Origin: Nitrospirota bacterium
Lineage (GTDB): Bacteria > Nitrospirota > Nitrospiria > Nitrospirales > Nitrospiraceae
Reading direction: 5' to 3'
DNA: 64,000 bases
Assembly (NCBI GenBank): GCA_040757595.1
Contig: JBFLWP010000011.1
Coordinates: forward strand, 1-64,000
Position 1 is the stretch's first letter, and every line of letters begins with the position of its first letter. A program made the position numbers and the translations under genes. The notes beneath the pieces were generated by a model. That model made no database searches and was not told the origin of the DNA. It saw nothing but the letters and a program-made list of their open reading frames with translations. Below, piece after piece: positions 14,578-24,149 of this stretch.

Positions 14578-15351
14578 GAACGCCATGAACAGCTTGGTGA
14601 TGAAGAAGTCGCTGGCCAGGATCAGGATCGAGGCCGAGACCATGGACTGGGTCGTGGAGACGCCCACCCCGACCGTGCCGCCCCTCGTGTTGAACCCGAC
14701 GTAACAGCCCACCATCGCGATGATGAAGGCGAAGAAGACGGGCTTCACCAGCCCCATCACGATGTCCCGCTGGTGCAGGGCTTCGAAGGCCCAGGTCCAG
14801 TAGAAGTAGGAATCGATGGCCAGGTAGAAGCGGGCGATCAACCAGCCGCCCAGGATCGCGATCGCGTTCGTGATGATCGTCAGGACCGGGATCATGACCA
14901 GGCAGGCCGCGAGCCTGGTCGCGGCCAGCTTCTGGATCGGGTCTGTCCCTTCGGCCCGCAGCGCGTCGATCTGTTCCGTGACCGTCATCGAAGCCAACTC
15001 GGAGGCGATGCCCGTGCCCACCCGGCCCGCGATCATCAGGGCGGCCAAGACCGGCCCCAGCTCGCGGACGACCGAGGTGCTGATCAACCGGGAGACGTAC
15101 ATCGTGGCCCCGTAGGGCTCGAGCTGGACCGCGCCCTGGAGCGCCAGCACCATGCCGGTGAAGAGGCCGGTGAGGACGACGATGAAGAGCGAGCCGGCTC
15201 CGATCCGGTCCAGTTGCAGGACGAGGTCGCGGACGTACCAGGGAGGGCGCAGGAGCCCGGAGACGGTCCTGGCGCAGAGGAAGGTGAACTCCTGGATGAC
15301 CAGGACGTAGCCGAACGTCTTCGAGAGGAGATTCACGGAACCTGTCTGCAC
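14572..15351 (-). CDS. mlaE: ABC transporter permease, MlaE type
   Basis: 259 residues with about six hydrophobic segments. RELGPVLAALMIAGRVGTGI near residues 97-116 and EQIDALRAEGTDPIQKLAAT near 127-146 are the MlaE hallmark motifs; VGCYVGFNTRGGTVGVGVST is the conserved C-terminal loop. It forms the inner-membrane channel of the Mla lipid transporter with MlaF and MlaD. The order mlaE-mlaF-mlaD is usual; no mlaB or mlaC is adjacent. GTG at 15351 is a weak start call; another GTG lies 15 nt inside. Confidence 0.9.
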   Translation of the reverse strand: MQTGSVNLLSKTFGYVLVIQEFTFLCARTVSGLLRPPWYVRDLVLQLDRIGAGSLFIVVLTGLFTGMVLALQGAVQLEPYGATMYVSRLISTSVVRELGPVLAALMIAGRVGTGIASELASMTVTEQIDALRAEGTDPIQKLAATRLAACLVMIPVLTIITNAIAILGGWLIARFYLAIDSYFYWTWAFEALHQRDIVMGLVKPVFFAFIIAMVGCYVGFNTRGGTVGVGVSTTQSMVSASILILASDFFITKLFMAFS

Positions 15352-15434
15352 GGGAGCCTCGCCGCCGAGATCCGCCTCGGCCCGCCATTATACGTCCGGA
15401 GCGCTGGGCGGACAAATTGGCGGGCGAGTGCGTC

Positions 15435-16577
15435 TCACCGGTAAACCCGCGTGACGCGGGTGCCGATCGCGCAGAGCACTTCGTAGGGGATGGTGCCGCG
15501 CCAGGCGGCCACGTCGGCGGCCGAGACCTCCGCCGTCCCCTGCCGGCCGATCAGGACGGCTTCGTCACCGGGTCGGACCGAAGGGATCTGCGTCACGTCC
15601 ACCGTGGTCATGTCCATGCAGATGCGGCCGGCGACGGGGGCGGGGGCGCCGTGGATCAGGACGTGCCCCTGCTCCGACAGGGCCCGGCTGTACCCGTCCG
15701 CGTAGCCGATCGGGAGGACGGCGATGCGCGTGGGCCGCCTGGCGACGTAAGCGCGGTTGTACCCGACGCTCTCGCCCTCGGCCAGGGAGCGGACCTGCAC
15801 GACCCGAGTGACGAGCGAGAGGACCGGCTTGAGGCTCGGCGCCCGGCCGGTAATCGTACCGGTCAGGTAGCCGTAGAGCATGATGCCGGGCCGGACGAGG
15901 TTGAACCGGGCCTCCGGGTAGCTGATGAGTCCGGCGCTGTTCGCCGCGTGGACCAGCGGAACCGACAGGCCGGCCGCAAGGAGTTGACTGAGCAGGGACC
16001 GGAAGCGGTCAATCTGGCGCCTGGTGTAAGCCGGTTCCGGACCGTCCGCGTCGGCCAGGTGGGTCATGAGCCCCTCGACCCGCAACGGGCCCTTGAAGAA
16101 AGGGGACTGGAGCAGGGCCGGCACCTGCTCCGGCTGGATGCCCAGACGGCCCATGCCCGTGTCCACCTTCACGTGGACCGGATAGGGCTCGAGTCTGGAC
16201 CGAGCTTCCTTCACCAGCGCGTCGGCGACGTCCGGACTGTACAGGACCGGCGTGAGCCGGTGGGGAAAGAGCTGCGGGAACTGATGCGGCAGCAGCGCGC
16301 CCATCACGAGGATCGTGCCCTCGATCCCGGCGTCCCGGAGCGCGGCCCCTTCCTGAACGGTCGCGACGCCGAAACGGGTGACGCCCAGTTTGGCCAGGGT
16401 TCTGGAAACGGGCACGGCCCCGTGTCCGTAGGCGTCGGCCTTGACCACGGCGAGCACGTCGCAGCCGGCCGGCAGGTACCGGCGCACCTGGCCGAGGTTG
16501 TGGGCGAGGGCGGACAGGTCAATGACGGCGCTGGTCGGAGAGTGAGGGGGCGGGGAGGGGATGTCGGGCAAGGCCAC
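15435..16577 (-). CDS. alr: Alanine racemase
   Basis: 380 residues, standard length. The PLP lysine is in VLAVVKADAYGHGAVP near residue 46 and the opposing catalytic tyrosine in GESVGYNRAY near 273; GRICMDMTTVDVTQIP near 310 is the conserved C-terminal beta-domain motif. It converts L-Ala to D-Ala for peptidoglycan in the cytoplasm. It follows frr by 8 nt on the same strand, extending the ribosomal/pyrH cluster. Confidence 0.95.
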   Translation of the reverse strand: MALPDIPSPPPHSPTSAVIDLSALAHNLGQVRRYLPAGCDVLAVVKADAYGHGAVPVSRTLAKLGVTRFGVATVQEGAALRDAGIEGTILVMGALLPHQFPQLFPHRLTPVLYSPDVADALVKEARSRLEPYPVHVKVDTGMGRLGIQPEQVPALLQSPFFKGPLRVEGLMTHLADADGPEPAYTRRQIDRFRSLLSQLLAAGLSVPLVHAANSAGLISYPEARFNLVRPGIMLYGYLTGTITGRAPSLKPVLSLVTRVVQVRSLAEGESVGYNRAYVARRPTRIAVLPIGYADGYSRALSEQGHVLIHGAPAPVAGRICMDMTTVDVTQIPSVRPGDEAVLIGRQGTAEVSAADVAAWRGTIPYEVLCAIGTRVTRVYR

Positions 16578-16585
16578 GCGGGCTC

Positions 16586-17143
16586 CTAGATTTCGAGGAT
16601 CTCCTCCTCCTTCTTCTTGAGGATCTGGTCTACGTGCTGGACGAACTGGTCGGTCAGCTTCTGGATCTCGGCCTCCGACTTCCGCAGGTCGTCTTCGGAG
16701 ATCTTATGGTCCTTGTGCATGTGCTTGAGCTCGTCGTTCGCGTCCCGGCGGGCGTTCCGGATGTGGATCTTGGTGTCTTCCCCGTGCTTCTTGCACAGCT
16801 TGATCAAGTCCTTGCGCCGCTCCTCGGTCAGGGGCGGGATGGGGAGCCGGATCAGCTTCCCGTCGTTGGACGGCGTCAGGCCGAGCCCGGAGGCCTGGAT
16901 CGCCTTCTCGATCTCCCGGATCAGGGCCGGCTCCCAGGGCTGGACCGTGATCAGCTTGGGGTCGGGCACCGACAGGTTCGCGACCTGCTTGAGCGGGGTC
17001 TGGGTCCCGTAGTAATCCACCTTGATCCCGTCCAGCAGGGCCAGCGAGGCCCGGCCGGTCCTGAGGCTCCCGAGCTCGCGCTTGAGATGCTCGATCGCGG
17101 CTTCCATCCGTTGCTGGACCTTCTGTTTTGTCGCGCCTGGCAT
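16586..17143 (-). CDS. frr: Ribosome recycling factor
   Basis: 185 residues, the family length. SLRTGRASLALLDGIKVDYY near residues 25-44, PIPPLTEERRKDLIKLCKK near 112-130 and RNARRDANDELKHMHKD near 138-154 are RRF signatures. It splits post-termination ribosomes with EF-G. It lies in the classical rpsB-tsf-pyrH-frr order. Confidence 0.97.
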   Translation of the reverse strand: MPGATKQKVQQRMEAAIEHLKRELGSLRTGRASLALLDGIKVDYYGTQTPLKQVANLSVPDPKLITVQPWEPALIREIEKAIQASGLGLTPSNDGKLIRLPIPPLTEERRKDLIKLCKKHGEDTKIHIRNARRDANDELKHMHKDHKISEDDLRKSEAEIQKLTDQFVQHVDQILKKKEEEILEI

Positions 17144-17167
17144 GGCCCGCTCCTTCCGGGTTGACCC

Positions 17168-17893
17168 TTACCGGCTCGTGGCGGTCACGAGGGTGCCGAT
17201 CCGGTCCCCGCAGACCACCCGCGACAGGTTGCCCCGCTCCTTCAGGTTGAAGACGATCAGGGGCAGGTTGTTGTCCATGCAGAGGGTGATCGCGGTCGAG
17301 TCCATGACTTTGAGGTTCTGGTTGATGATCGAGAGGAAGGGGAGCTCGGAGAACTTCTTGGCCTCGGGGTGGGTCACGGGGTCCGCTTCGTAGACCCCGT
17401 CCACCTTCGTGCCCTTCATGATCACGTCCGCGCCGATCTCCATGGCCCGGAGGACCGCGGCCGTGTCCGTGGAAAAGTAGGGGTTGCCGGTCCCGGCGGC
17501 GAAGATCACGACCCGCTTTTTCTCCAGGTGCCGGATCGCCCGGCGGCGGATGTAACCCTCCGCCAACTGCCGCATCTCGATCGCGGACTGGACGCGGGTC
17601 ATGACGCCCTTCCGCTCCAGCGCGTTCTGGAGGGCGAGGGCGTTCAGCACCGTGGCCAGCATGCCCATGTAGTCGGCGGAGGCCCGCTCCATCCCGCTGG
17701 CGGTCGCCGCGATCCCGCGGAAGATGTTGCCGCCCCCGATGACGATGGCGATTTCCACGTCCATCAGGACGACCGCGCGAACCTCGTCCGCGAGGCTCTC
17801 CAGCACCGACGGCTGGATGCCGTAGCCCTGATCGCCGGCCAGGATCTCCCCGCTGATCTTGAGGACGATCCGCCGGTACTTGGGGACGTTCAT
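17168..17893 (-). CDS. pyrH: UMP kinase
   Basis: 241 residues. [19 protein letters not shown] near residues 8-26, [11 protein letters not shown] near 50-60, [17 protein letters not shown] near 138-154 and [12 protein letters not shown] near 166-177 are diagnostic of bacterial PyrH. It phosphorylates UMP to UDP with ATP. The ATG at 17893 overlaps the tsf stop (ATGA), so I reject the longer open frame upstream. Part of the rpsB-tsf-pyrH-frr cluster. Confidence 0.96.
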   Translation of the reverse strand: MNVPKYRRIVLKISGEILAGDQGYGIQPSVLESLADEVRAVVLMDVEIAIVIGGGNIFRGIAATASGMERASADYMGMLATVLNALALQNALERKGVMTRVQSAIEMRQLAEGYIRRRAIRHLEKKRVVIFAAGTGNPYFSTDTAAVLRAMEIGADVIMKGTKVDGVYEADPVTHPEAKKFSELPFLSIINQNLKVMDSTAITLCMDNNLPLIVFNLKERGNLSRVVCGDRIGTLVTATSR

Positions 17894-18486
17894 TCGAGCC
17901 CCAATTGGTAGCGGGTGAACCGCCGGATCGAGATGTTCTCGCCGATCTTGGCGATCTTCTGCGCGAGCAGATCCTTGATCGTGAGGGTCGGGTCCTTGAT
18001 GAAGACCTGCTCGAGGAGGCAGCTCTCCTGATAGAACTTCTCGAGCTTGCCCTCCACGATCTTGCCCCAGGCCGGCTCCGGCTTGCCCATCTCCTTGGCC
18101 TGCGCGAGGTAGATCTGCTTCTCCTTCTCGACCACGCTGGCCGGGATGTCCTCCCGCTTGACGTGCGAGGGGCTGGAGGCGGCGATCTGCAGGGCGACGT
18201 CCTTGACGAAGGCCTGGAACTCCTCGTTCCTGGCCACGAAGTCGGTCTCGCAGTTGACTTCCACGAGCACCCCGATGCGGCTGCCCGGGTGGATGTAGGC
18301 GGCGACGAGTCCCTCGTTGGTCTCCCGGCCGGCCTTCTTCTGGGCGGCGGCCAGTCCCTTCTGCCGGAGGTGCTCGATGGCCTTTTCGATGTCGTTGCCC
18401 GATTCCGCCAACGCCTTCTGGCAATCCAGGATGCCGGCGCCGGTCTTTTCGCGAAGCTCCTTCACGAGGACGGTGTTGGCTGCCAT
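17890..18486 (-). CDS. tsf: Elongation factor Ts
   Basis: 198 residues, the short form of EF-Ts. The N-terminal UBA-like module [20 protein letters not shown] and the EF-Tu-binding core [20 protein letters not shown] near residues 72-91 are clear. It exchanges GDP on EF-Tu. The C-terminal coiled-coil region is shortened relative to E. coli, as in many phyla. Its stop codon overlaps pyrH. Confidence 0.96.
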   Translation of the reverse strand: MAANTVLVKELREKTGAGILDCQKALAESGNDIEKAIEHLRQKGLAAAQKKAGRETNEGLVAAYIHPGSRIGVLVEVNCETDFVARNEEFQAFVKDVALQIAASSPSHVKREDIPASVVEKEKQIYLAQAKEMGKPEPAWGKIVEGKLEKFYQESCLLEQVFIKDPTLTIKDLLAQKIAKIGENISIRRFTRYQLGLE

Positions 18487-18555
18487 GCTGCGTGCGTGCT
18501 CCTCTCCGTTTGGGTTCAGGTCGTGGTGGTCCGGTGATGATCCCGCCGTGGCGCC

Positions 18556-19341
18556 TCAGGACGCCGGGGCGCTCTCCGCGCCCACCGTGACCGGCTGGGG
18601 AGCACGCATCTCGGCCGCGGGGATGGCCTCGGGCTTCCCCGCCTCGTCGCGCTGGGCGCGCAGGTGGGCGCCCTCGATGCAGGCGTCGGCGACGCGGGAG
18701 GCGATGAGCTTGATCGACCGGATGGCGTCGTCGTTGCCCGGGATCGGGTAGGCGATGCCGTCGGGATCGCAGTTGGTGTCCACGATCGCGACCACCGGGA
18801 TGCTCAGCCGGTTGGCCTCCTGGACCGCGATGCGCTCCACGCGGGTGTCCAGCACGAAGACGCAGGCGGGCAGCGTGACCATGTTCTTGATGCCGCTGAG
18901 GTACTTCTCCAGCTTCTGCCGCTCCTTCTCCATCTGGCTGAGTTCCTTCTTCGTCAGCCGGTGTTGCGTGCCTTCCGCCAGCGTCGCCTCGAACTTCTTC
19001 AGCTTCTCGATGCTGCGCCGGATGGTCTGGAAGTTGGTCAGCATCCCCCCGAGCCAGCGCTTGTTGACGAAGAACATGTTGCTGCGCTTGGCCTCTTCCT
19101 CGAGGATGTCGACCGCCTGCCGTTTGGTCCCGACGAAGAGCACGGATTCTCCGGCCGCCACGGTGTCCCGAACGAAGGCGTAGGCCGTCTCGAATCGTTG
19201 CACAGTCTGCTGCAGGTCTATGATGTAAATGCCGTTCCGCTCGCCGAAAATGAACTTCTTCATCTTCGGATTCCAGCGGTTGGTCTGGTGGCCGAAGTGG
19301 ACCCCGGCCTCCAGCAGTTCCTTGATCGTGATCGCGCTCAT
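18556..19341 (-). CDS. rpsB: 30S ribosomal protein S2
   Basis: 261 residues from ATG 19341. [20 protein letters not shown] near the N-terminus, [20 protein letters not shown], and [20 protein letters not shown] near residues 194-213 are S2 signatures. An AAGGAGG-type site sits upstream. The Ala/Pro-rich C-terminal tail (about 30 residues) is a variable extension. It leads the rpsB-tsf-pyrH-frr-alr cluster. Confidence 0.96.
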   Translation of the reverse strand: MSAITIKELLEAGVHFGHQTNRWNPKMKKFIFGERNGIYIIDLQQTVQRFETAYAFVRDTVAAGESVLFVGTKRQAVDILEEEAKRSNMFFVNKRWLGGMLTNFQTIRRSIEKLKKFEATLAEGTQHRLTKKELSQMEKERQKLEKYLSGIKNMVTLPACVFVLDTRVERIAVQEANRLSIPVVAIVDTNCDPDGIAYPIPGNDDAIRSIKLIASRVADACIEGAHLRAQRDEAGKPEAIPAAEMRAPQPVTVGAESAPAS

Positions 19342-19452
19342 GCCTTCACCTCCTTCCTCATGCTTGCGGAGCACCCGCCTTGGCTCACACGGTCGATCTT
19401 CGAGCGCGACGGGCGAGAGGTCTTGCTCCCCTTATTCCCAAGCTGAGCAGCG

Positions 19453-19482
19453 TGCGTACACGCCAATGCGGATTTGGGTCAA
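19453..19482 (-). promoter_or_regulatory. Candidate rpsB promoter
   Basis: On the minus strand TTGACC (19477-19482) and TACGCA (19453-19458) are 18 nt apart. The leader to rpsB would be about 105 nt, long enough for the usual S2 autoregulation, but I see no definite leader structure. Confidence 0.35.
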
Positions 19483-19501
19483 CGAGCCCCAGTTTTTCCC
19501 C

Positions 19502-19535
19502 GTTCGCCGCCCCCGGCTCGTGAGAGTCGGCGAAC
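19502..19535 (-). terminator. Hairpin after argJ
   Basis: Perfect 8-bp stem GTTCGCCG (19502-19509) and CGGCGAAC (19528-19535) with an 18-nt GC-rich loop. On the minus strand a GGGGAAAAAC tract follows rather than a T-run, so it is a weak intrinsic terminator. Confidence 0.4.
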
Positions 19536-19595
19536 CACACAAAGGGTCAGAAAACTAACACGATTCTCGGTTCATTGCAAGCCGCCAGGTCCCGC

Positions 19596-20816
19596 TCAGG
19601 AGCGGTACGAGGCGTTGATCTTGACGTACTCGTACGAGAGATCCGTCGTCCACAGGCGCGCCGTCGCGGCGCCCCGGCCGAGGTCGATCGCGATCGTGAA
19701 TTCCTTGCGCCGGATCACCCGCTCGATCCGCCGCTCCGCCGCCTGGCCGAGCCCGACCCCCTGCTTGACGATCGGGACGCCGGCGAACGCCAGGGCGATC
19801 CGGTCCGGATCGATCGGCGCGCCGGACCGGCCGACCGCGGCCATGATCCGGCCCCAGTTCGCGTCCTCCCCGAAGAGCGCCGTCTTGACCAGGCTGGAGG
19901 TGGCGACCGTCCGGGCCACCTGCTTGGCCTCCGCTTCGCGCTTGGCCCCGGTGACCAGGATCTCCACGACCTTGGTCACCCCTTCGCCGTCCCGGACCAC
20001 TTGGAGCGCGAGCGAAAGGCAGGCCTCGTCCAGCAGGCGCTGGAACTCGGCGAACCCCGGCGAGCCCTCGCGCAGCGTCCCGTTGCCGGCCAGGCCGTTG
20101 GCCAGGCAGAGGACCGTGTCGTTCGTGCTCGTGTCGCCGTCCACGGAGATGCAGTTGAAGGACCGGGCGACGGAGCGTCGCAAGGCGCGTTGCAACGCCG
20201 GCTGGGCGACGGCCGCGTCGGTCGTCAGGTACGCGAGCATCGTGGCCATGTCCGGGTGGATCATGCCGGAGCCCTTGGCCATGCCGCCGACGGTGACCGT
20301 GCGGCCGGCGATGCTGGCCTGCAGCGCGATCTCCTTGGGCTTGAGGTCTGTCGTGAGGATGGCGCGGGCCGCCGCGCTCCCGCCGCCACGGCTGAGCCGC
20401 CGCACCAGGAGCGGGACGCCCCGGCGGATGCGTGCCATCGGGAGGGGCTGGCCGATGACGCCGGTCGAACCGACGAACACGGTGCGCGGGTCCGCCTCGA
20501 TCCGCACGGCGACGAGACGCGCCATCTCCTCGGCGTCGGCCAGCCCCCTGGCGCCGGTGCAGGCGTTGGCGTTCCCGCTGTTGACGAGGATGGCGCGGCC
20601 GACCCCGCGCTTGAGGCGCAGCCGGTCCGCGATCACCGGCGCGGCCGCGACGCGGTTCGTCGTGAAGACGCCGGCGATCGGTCCCGCCTCCTGCGAGACG
20701 ATGAGGGCCAGGTCCGGGATCGGCGGCTTCTTGATGCCGGCGTGGATGCCGGCCGCCAGGAAGCCAAGCGGAGCGGTGACGCCCCCGCCGGTCTTCTTGA
20801 AGCCGGACCGGGTCAT
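19596..20816 (-). CDS. argJ: Bifunctional ornithine acetyltransferase / N-acetylglutamate synthase
   Basis: 406 residues, full length. The autocleavage/catalytic Thr is in MIHPDMATMLAYLTTDA near residue 190; AVLVNSGNANACTGARGLAD near residues 74-93 and the C-terminal RDLSYEYVKINASYRS-like end (TTDLSYEYVKINASYRS) are conserved. The protein splits itself and recycles the acetyl group from N-acetylornithine to glutamate. The downstream genome position after argC on the same strand suggests one arginine unit. Confidence 0.95.
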   Translation of the reverse strand: MTRSGFKKTGGGVTAPLGFLAAGIHAGIKKPPIPDLALIVSQEAGPIAGVFTTNRVAAAPVIADRLRLKRGVGRAILVNSGNANACTGARGLADAEEMARLVAVRIEADPRTVFVGSTGVIGQPLPMARIRRGVPLLVRRLSRGGGSAAARAILTTDLKPKEIALQASIAGRTVTVGGMAKGSGMIHPDMATMLAYLTTDAAVAQPALQRALRRSVARSFNCISVDGDTSTNDTVLCLANGLAGNGTLREGSPGFAEFQRLLDEACLSLALQVVRDGEGVTKVVEILVTGAKREAEAKQVARTVATSSLVKTALFGEDANWGRIMAAVGRSGAPIDPDRIALAFAGVPIVKQGVGLGQAAERRIERVIRRKEFTIAIDLGRGAATARLWTTDLSYEYVKINASYRS

Positions 20817-20871
20817 GCCGGGCGGGACGGGCGGAGCCTCGGATCGGCAGGCCCGAGCGTTGCGGATGGGT

Positions 20872-21972
20872 TCACGGATAGACTCCGGGGGCGGTGAGGC
20901 CGGTCTCTTCGGGAAAACCCAGCATCAGGTTCATCGCCTGGATGGCTTGGCCGGCCGCTCCCTTGACCAGGTTGTCCAGCGCGGCCACCGTAACGACCCA
21001 GTTGCTGCGGGGATCGACGAACACCGACAGGTCGCAGAAGTTCGACCCCCGCACGTGCCGCGGATTGGCCGACGCGTCACCGTCCTGCAGTCGGACGAAT
21101 CGCTCGCCCTTGTAGAAGTCCCGGTAGAGGGCCCGCAGCCGGTCCCGGTCCATGGGCTCACGCAGCCGGCTGTAGGCGGTGCTGAGAATGCCGCGGTTCA
21201 TGGGAACCAGGTGGGGCGTGAAGGCCACCCGGATCGGTGCGTGACGTTCCTTCCCGTGGGCGGATCGCCCGCGCGCAGCCTTGGCGGCGAGCCGGTTCAA
21301 CTCCTGCTCGATCTCCGGGATGTGCCGGTGCAGACCGATCTTGTAGGCTTCGAGGGCCTCGTGGGCCTCGGGAAAATGGTAGGGGAGCGAGGGGCTGCGG
21401 CCGGCGCCAGAGACGCCCGATTTCGCGTCGATGACGAGCGTGTCCGGCCGGATCAGCCCGTTGGCCGCGAGCGGGGCCAATTGGAGGACGGCGGCCGTCG
21501 GGTAGCAGCCTGGCGAGGCCACCAGCTTGGCGGTCCGGATCTCCTCCCGATGCAGCTCGGGCAGGCCGTACACGGCCTCCTTCAGCAGATCCCGGCTGGT
21601 GTGGGGGGTCTGATACCAGGTTTCATACTCGGCCGGGTCTTTCAGGCGATAGTCGGCGCTGAGGTCCACCACCAGCTTGCCTGCATTCAGGCACGCAGCG
21701 GCCGGAGCCAGAGACTTGGTGTGGGGCAGGGCGAGGAACACCAAGTCGGCTCGCGCCGCGATGGCCTCCGGGGCCAGCGCCTCGAAGGACAGGGGCAGGA
21801 CTGAGGCCAGGGACGGGAAGACGGAGGAAACCGGGCTGCCGGCGGACTTCTCCGAGGTGACCACCGTGATCGTCACGCGTGGGTGGCCGACGAGCAGGCG
21901 CAGGAGTTCCCCGCCCGTGTAGCCACTGGCCCCCGCCACCGCCACCTTGACCGGCTCCGTCCGTTTCGCCAT
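20872..21972 (-). CDS. argC: N-acetyl-gamma-glutamyl-phosphate reductase
   Basis: 366 residues. NADP-binding VKVAVAGASGYTGGELLRLL near the N-terminus, catalytic Cys in VASPGCYPTAAVLQLAPL near residue 156, and HRHIPEIEQEL near 218. It reduces N-acetylglutamyl phosphate to the semialdehyde in arginine synthesis. ATG at 21972 with GAAGG upstream is preferred over a GTG 9 nt earlier. It is 55 nt before argJ on the same strand. Confidence 0.95.
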   Translation of the reverse strand: MAKRTEPVKVAVAGASGYTGGELLRLLVGHPRVTITVVTSEKSAGSPVSSVFPSLASVLPLSFEALAPEAIAARADLVFLALPHTKSLAPAAACLNAGKLVVDLSADYRLKDPAEYETWYQTPHTSRDLLKEAVYGLPELHREEIRTAKLVASPGCYPTAAVLQLAPLAANGLIRPDTLVIDAKSGVSGAGRSPSLPYHFPEAHEALEAYKIGLHRHIPEIEQELNRLAAKAARGRSAHGKERHAPIRVAFTPHLVPMNRGILSTAYSRLREPMDRDRLRALYRDFYKGERFVRLQDGDASANPRHVRGSNFCDLSVFVDPRSNWVVTVAALDNLVKGAAGQAIQAMNLMLGFPEETGLTAPGVYP

Positions 21973-21991
21973 CCGGTTCACCTTCGGACAT

Positions 21992-22023
21992 AAAAAAGGG
22001 AAGGCCGGAGGCCTTCCCTTTTC
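21992..22023 (-). terminator. Rho-independent terminator of rpsI
   Basis: On the minus strand the perfect stem AAGGGAAGGCC/GGCCTTCCCTT with a 3-nt loop is followed by a run of six Ts (21992-21997 on plus). It separates rplM-rpsI from argC. Confidence 0.85.
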
Positions 22024-22047
22024 GCGTTCGTGGAACAGCCCCGCGCC

Positions 22048-22440
22048 TTAGCGCTTCGAATACTGGAAGCGTTTCCTCGCGCCCTTCTGTCCGTACTTCT
22101 TCCGCTCCTTCACGCGGGAGTCCCGCGTCAGGAATCCCTCCTTCTTGAGCGGCTCCCTGAGAGAGGGGGTCAGGGCCACCAGCGCCCTGGCGATGGCGTG
22201 CCGGAGCGCGCCGGCCTGGCCGGTCGCCCCGCCGCCGCAGAGCGTCGCGCTCACGTCGTACTTGCCCGCGAGGCCGGTCACGTCGAACGGGGACTGCACC
22301 AGGGTTCTCAGAGACGGCCGCGGGAAGTAGTTCTCGAAGGAACGGTCGTTGATGGTGATCTCGCCGCTGCCCGGAGAAAGCCACGCCCGGGCGATGGCGT
22401 ATTTGCGCTTGCCGGTTGCGTACTGAGTCGCGACTGCCAT
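22048..22440 (-). CDS. rpsI: 30S ribosomal protein S9
   Basis: 130 residues, standard. [20 protein letters not shown] near residues 8-27, [19 protein letters not shown] in the middle, and the invariant C-terminal [17 protein letters not shown] tail that reaches the ribosomal P site. It follows rplM in the conserved pair. Confidence 0.97.
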   Translation of the reverse strand: MAVATQYATGKRKYAIARAWLSPGSGEITINDRSFENYFPRPSLRTLVQSPFDVTGLAGKYDVSATLCGGGATGQAGALRHAIARALVALTPSLREPLKKEGFLTRDSRVKERKKYGQKGARKRFQYSKR

Positions 22441-22465
22441 GCTGGTCTGCCTCCTTCTCTCACGC

Positions 22466-22894
22466 TCACAGGGTCAGGGGTTCCGGACGCTGGGCTTGAT
22501 GCGGGTGGTCCGATCCCGCGTAGACTTTCAGCTTTCTGGCCATCTGCTTGCCCAGCGGGGTCTTGGGCAGCATCCCCTTGATCGCCCGCTCCACCAGTTC
22601 GGTCGGCTTCTTGGCGTGGAGGTGCTCGGCGGTGACGGACTTGAGGCCGCCCGGATACCCCGTATGGTGGGTGTAGGTCTTGGTCTTGAACTTGGGGCCC
22701 GTCAGGGTGATCTTGCTGGCGTTGATCACCACGACGTGGTCGCCCGTGTCCACGTGCGGCGTGAAGATCGGCTTGTGCTTGCCGCGCAGCAGGAGCGCCA
22801 CGCGCGCAGCCAGCCGGCCCAGGGTCTTGCCGTCCGCGTCCACGAGGTACCACTTTCTGACGATGTCGGTCGGTTTCGCGAGATACGTGCTCAT
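22466..22894 (-). CDS. rplM: 50S ribosomal protein L13
   Basis: 142 residues from ATG 22894. [20 protein letters not shown] near residues 14-33, [16 protein letters not shown] near 52-67 and [19 protein letters not shown] near 106-124 are L13 signatures. I reject an upstream start 23 codons earlier because the added residues are unlike L13. It lies 34 nt behind a DUF151 gene on the same strand. Confidence 0.97.
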   Translation of the reverse strand: MSTYLAKPTDIVRKWYLVDADGKTLGRLAARVALLLRGKHKPIFTPHVDTGDHVVVINASKITLTGPKFKTKTYTHHTGYPGGLKSVTAEHLHAKKPTELVERAIKGMLPKTPLGKQMARKLKVYAGSDHPHQAQRPEPLTL

Positions 22895-22928
22895 CGGTCG
22901 AATGCCTACCTTTCTCCGTTCCCGTTGA

Positions 22929-23411
22929 TCAGGCTTCGTGCTGTTCCGAGTTTTTGGCTTCAAACTTGTCCAGCCACGCGTCCAGGTTTCCCCCGCCCCG
23001 CTGCTTCAGGACTTCCCGGGTCGCGAAAATGGGGCTGCGCATCCGCAGCGCCAGCGCGATCGCGTCGCTGGGCCGGGCGTCAACGGCCCGCTCCACCCCG
23101 CGGGCGTCGAGGTACAGGGTCGCGAAGTACGTGTTGCTCTTGACGTCGGTCACGACCGCCCGGGTGACCTTGATGTTCAGATGGCCGGCAACGCTGCGCA
23201 TGAGGTCGTGGCTCATGGGCCGCTGGGGCTCGTTCCCGTCCAGAGCGAACTTGATCGCGGTGCCCTCCGCGGCTCCCACCCAGATCGGCAGAATCTCGGC
23301 GTTCTGCTCGTCCCGCAGGATGACGATCTGCGTGTCCGTGTTGGGGTCCGGCACGACGCCGTGCACTTTCAACTGGACCAGGCCGGCGTGGGCCATTTGA
23401 TCTTCACCCAT
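22929..23411 (-). CDS. Bifunctional nuclease family protein (DUF151), copy 1
   Basis: 160 residues. [20 protein letters not shown] near residues 11-30, [19 protein letters not shown] near 39-57, and the hallmark [20 protein letters not shown] near 109-128. Relatives have been described as bifunctional nucleases acting on DNA and RNA; others have no known role. It lies directly upstream of rplM. It is a diverged tandem duplicate of the next gene. Confidence 0.88.
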   Translation of the reverse strand: MGEDQMAHAGLVQLKVHGVVPDPNTDTQIVILRDEQNAEILPIWVGAAEGTAIKFALDGNEPQRPMSHDLMRSVAGHLNIKVTRAVVTDVKSNTYFATLYLDARGVERAVDARPSDAIALALRMRSPIFATREVLKQRGGGNLDAWLDKFEAKNSEQHEA

Positions 23412-23577
23412 GCACTCGCTCCGCCTCGAAGTTCGCTTCGGACGATCCCCGCTCCCGTGCTCGACTCCGGAGGGCGGGGAACGTGGGGACGGGACCTGTC
23501 AACGGGAAGAGCTACAGGATTGCAGTTTCGACCCACCCTCGGTCTGCGGACCGGCCCGGCCGCCGCGGCCGGCTGCG

Positions 23578-24033
23578 TCACGCGTCATACTTGCCGAAGT
23601 CTTCCGGCTTGAGGTTCTCCAGCCACTGTCCCAGTTCTTCCGACGCCTGCTTCCGGATCACTTCCTCCTTGGCGAAGATCGGGGCGTTGGCCCGCAGCGC
23701 CAGCGCGATCGCGTCGCTGGGCCGGGAATCGATCGCGAACTCCGAATCCTCGCACATGAGGTGGATGCGCGCGTAATAGGTGTTGTCCTTCAAGTCCGTG
23801 ACCACGACGCTGATCACCTTCGCGTCCACGGTGTCGAGCAGCGCCTTCATCAGGTCGTGGGTCATCGGCCGTGGAGGCGCGACGTTCTCCAGGGCGAAGC
23901 TGATCGCGCTCGCCTCCGATTTGCCGACCCAGATCGGCAGCATGTCGTTGGTTTCTTCGTCGCGGAGCAGCACGATGAACGCGTTGTTGTAGGGGTCGAA
24001 CATCAGACCCCGTACTTTCATCTGCGTGAGCAT
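23578..24033 (-). CDS. Bifunctional nuclease family protein (DUF151), copy 2
   Basis: 151 residues from ATG 24033. QMKVRGLMFDPYNNAFIVLL near the start, DMLPIWVGKSEASAISFALE, and [20 protein letters not shown] near residues 101-120 parallel copy 1. About 166 bp of non-coding sequence separate the two copies. Retention of the [11 protein letters not shown] motif suggests both are functional. Nuclease activity is inferred from the family only. Confidence 0.88.
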   Translation of the reverse strand: MLTQMKVRGLMFDPYNNAFIVLLRDEETNDMLPIWVGKSEASAISFALENVAPPRPMTHDLMKALLDTVDAKVISVVVTDLKDNTYYARIHLMCEDSEFAIDSRPSDAIALALRANAPIFAKEEVIRKQASEELGQWLENLKPEDFGKYDA

Positions 24034-24149
24034 GGAACCCGTCTCTCGCGCCTGCCTCGCAACGGTTTTCACCAGCGTTGACGAGCCAATCTACCATTGA
24101 TCTTCGCGGGTTGTCAACGAAACCGGAGCCGCGTCCGACGCGCCGGAGC

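Noticed and set aside
17894-18424. An apparent N-terminal extension fusing UMP kinase to upstream sequence
   Set aside because: The added residues are a shadow of tsf in another frame; pyrH starts at 17893 with an ATGA overlap.
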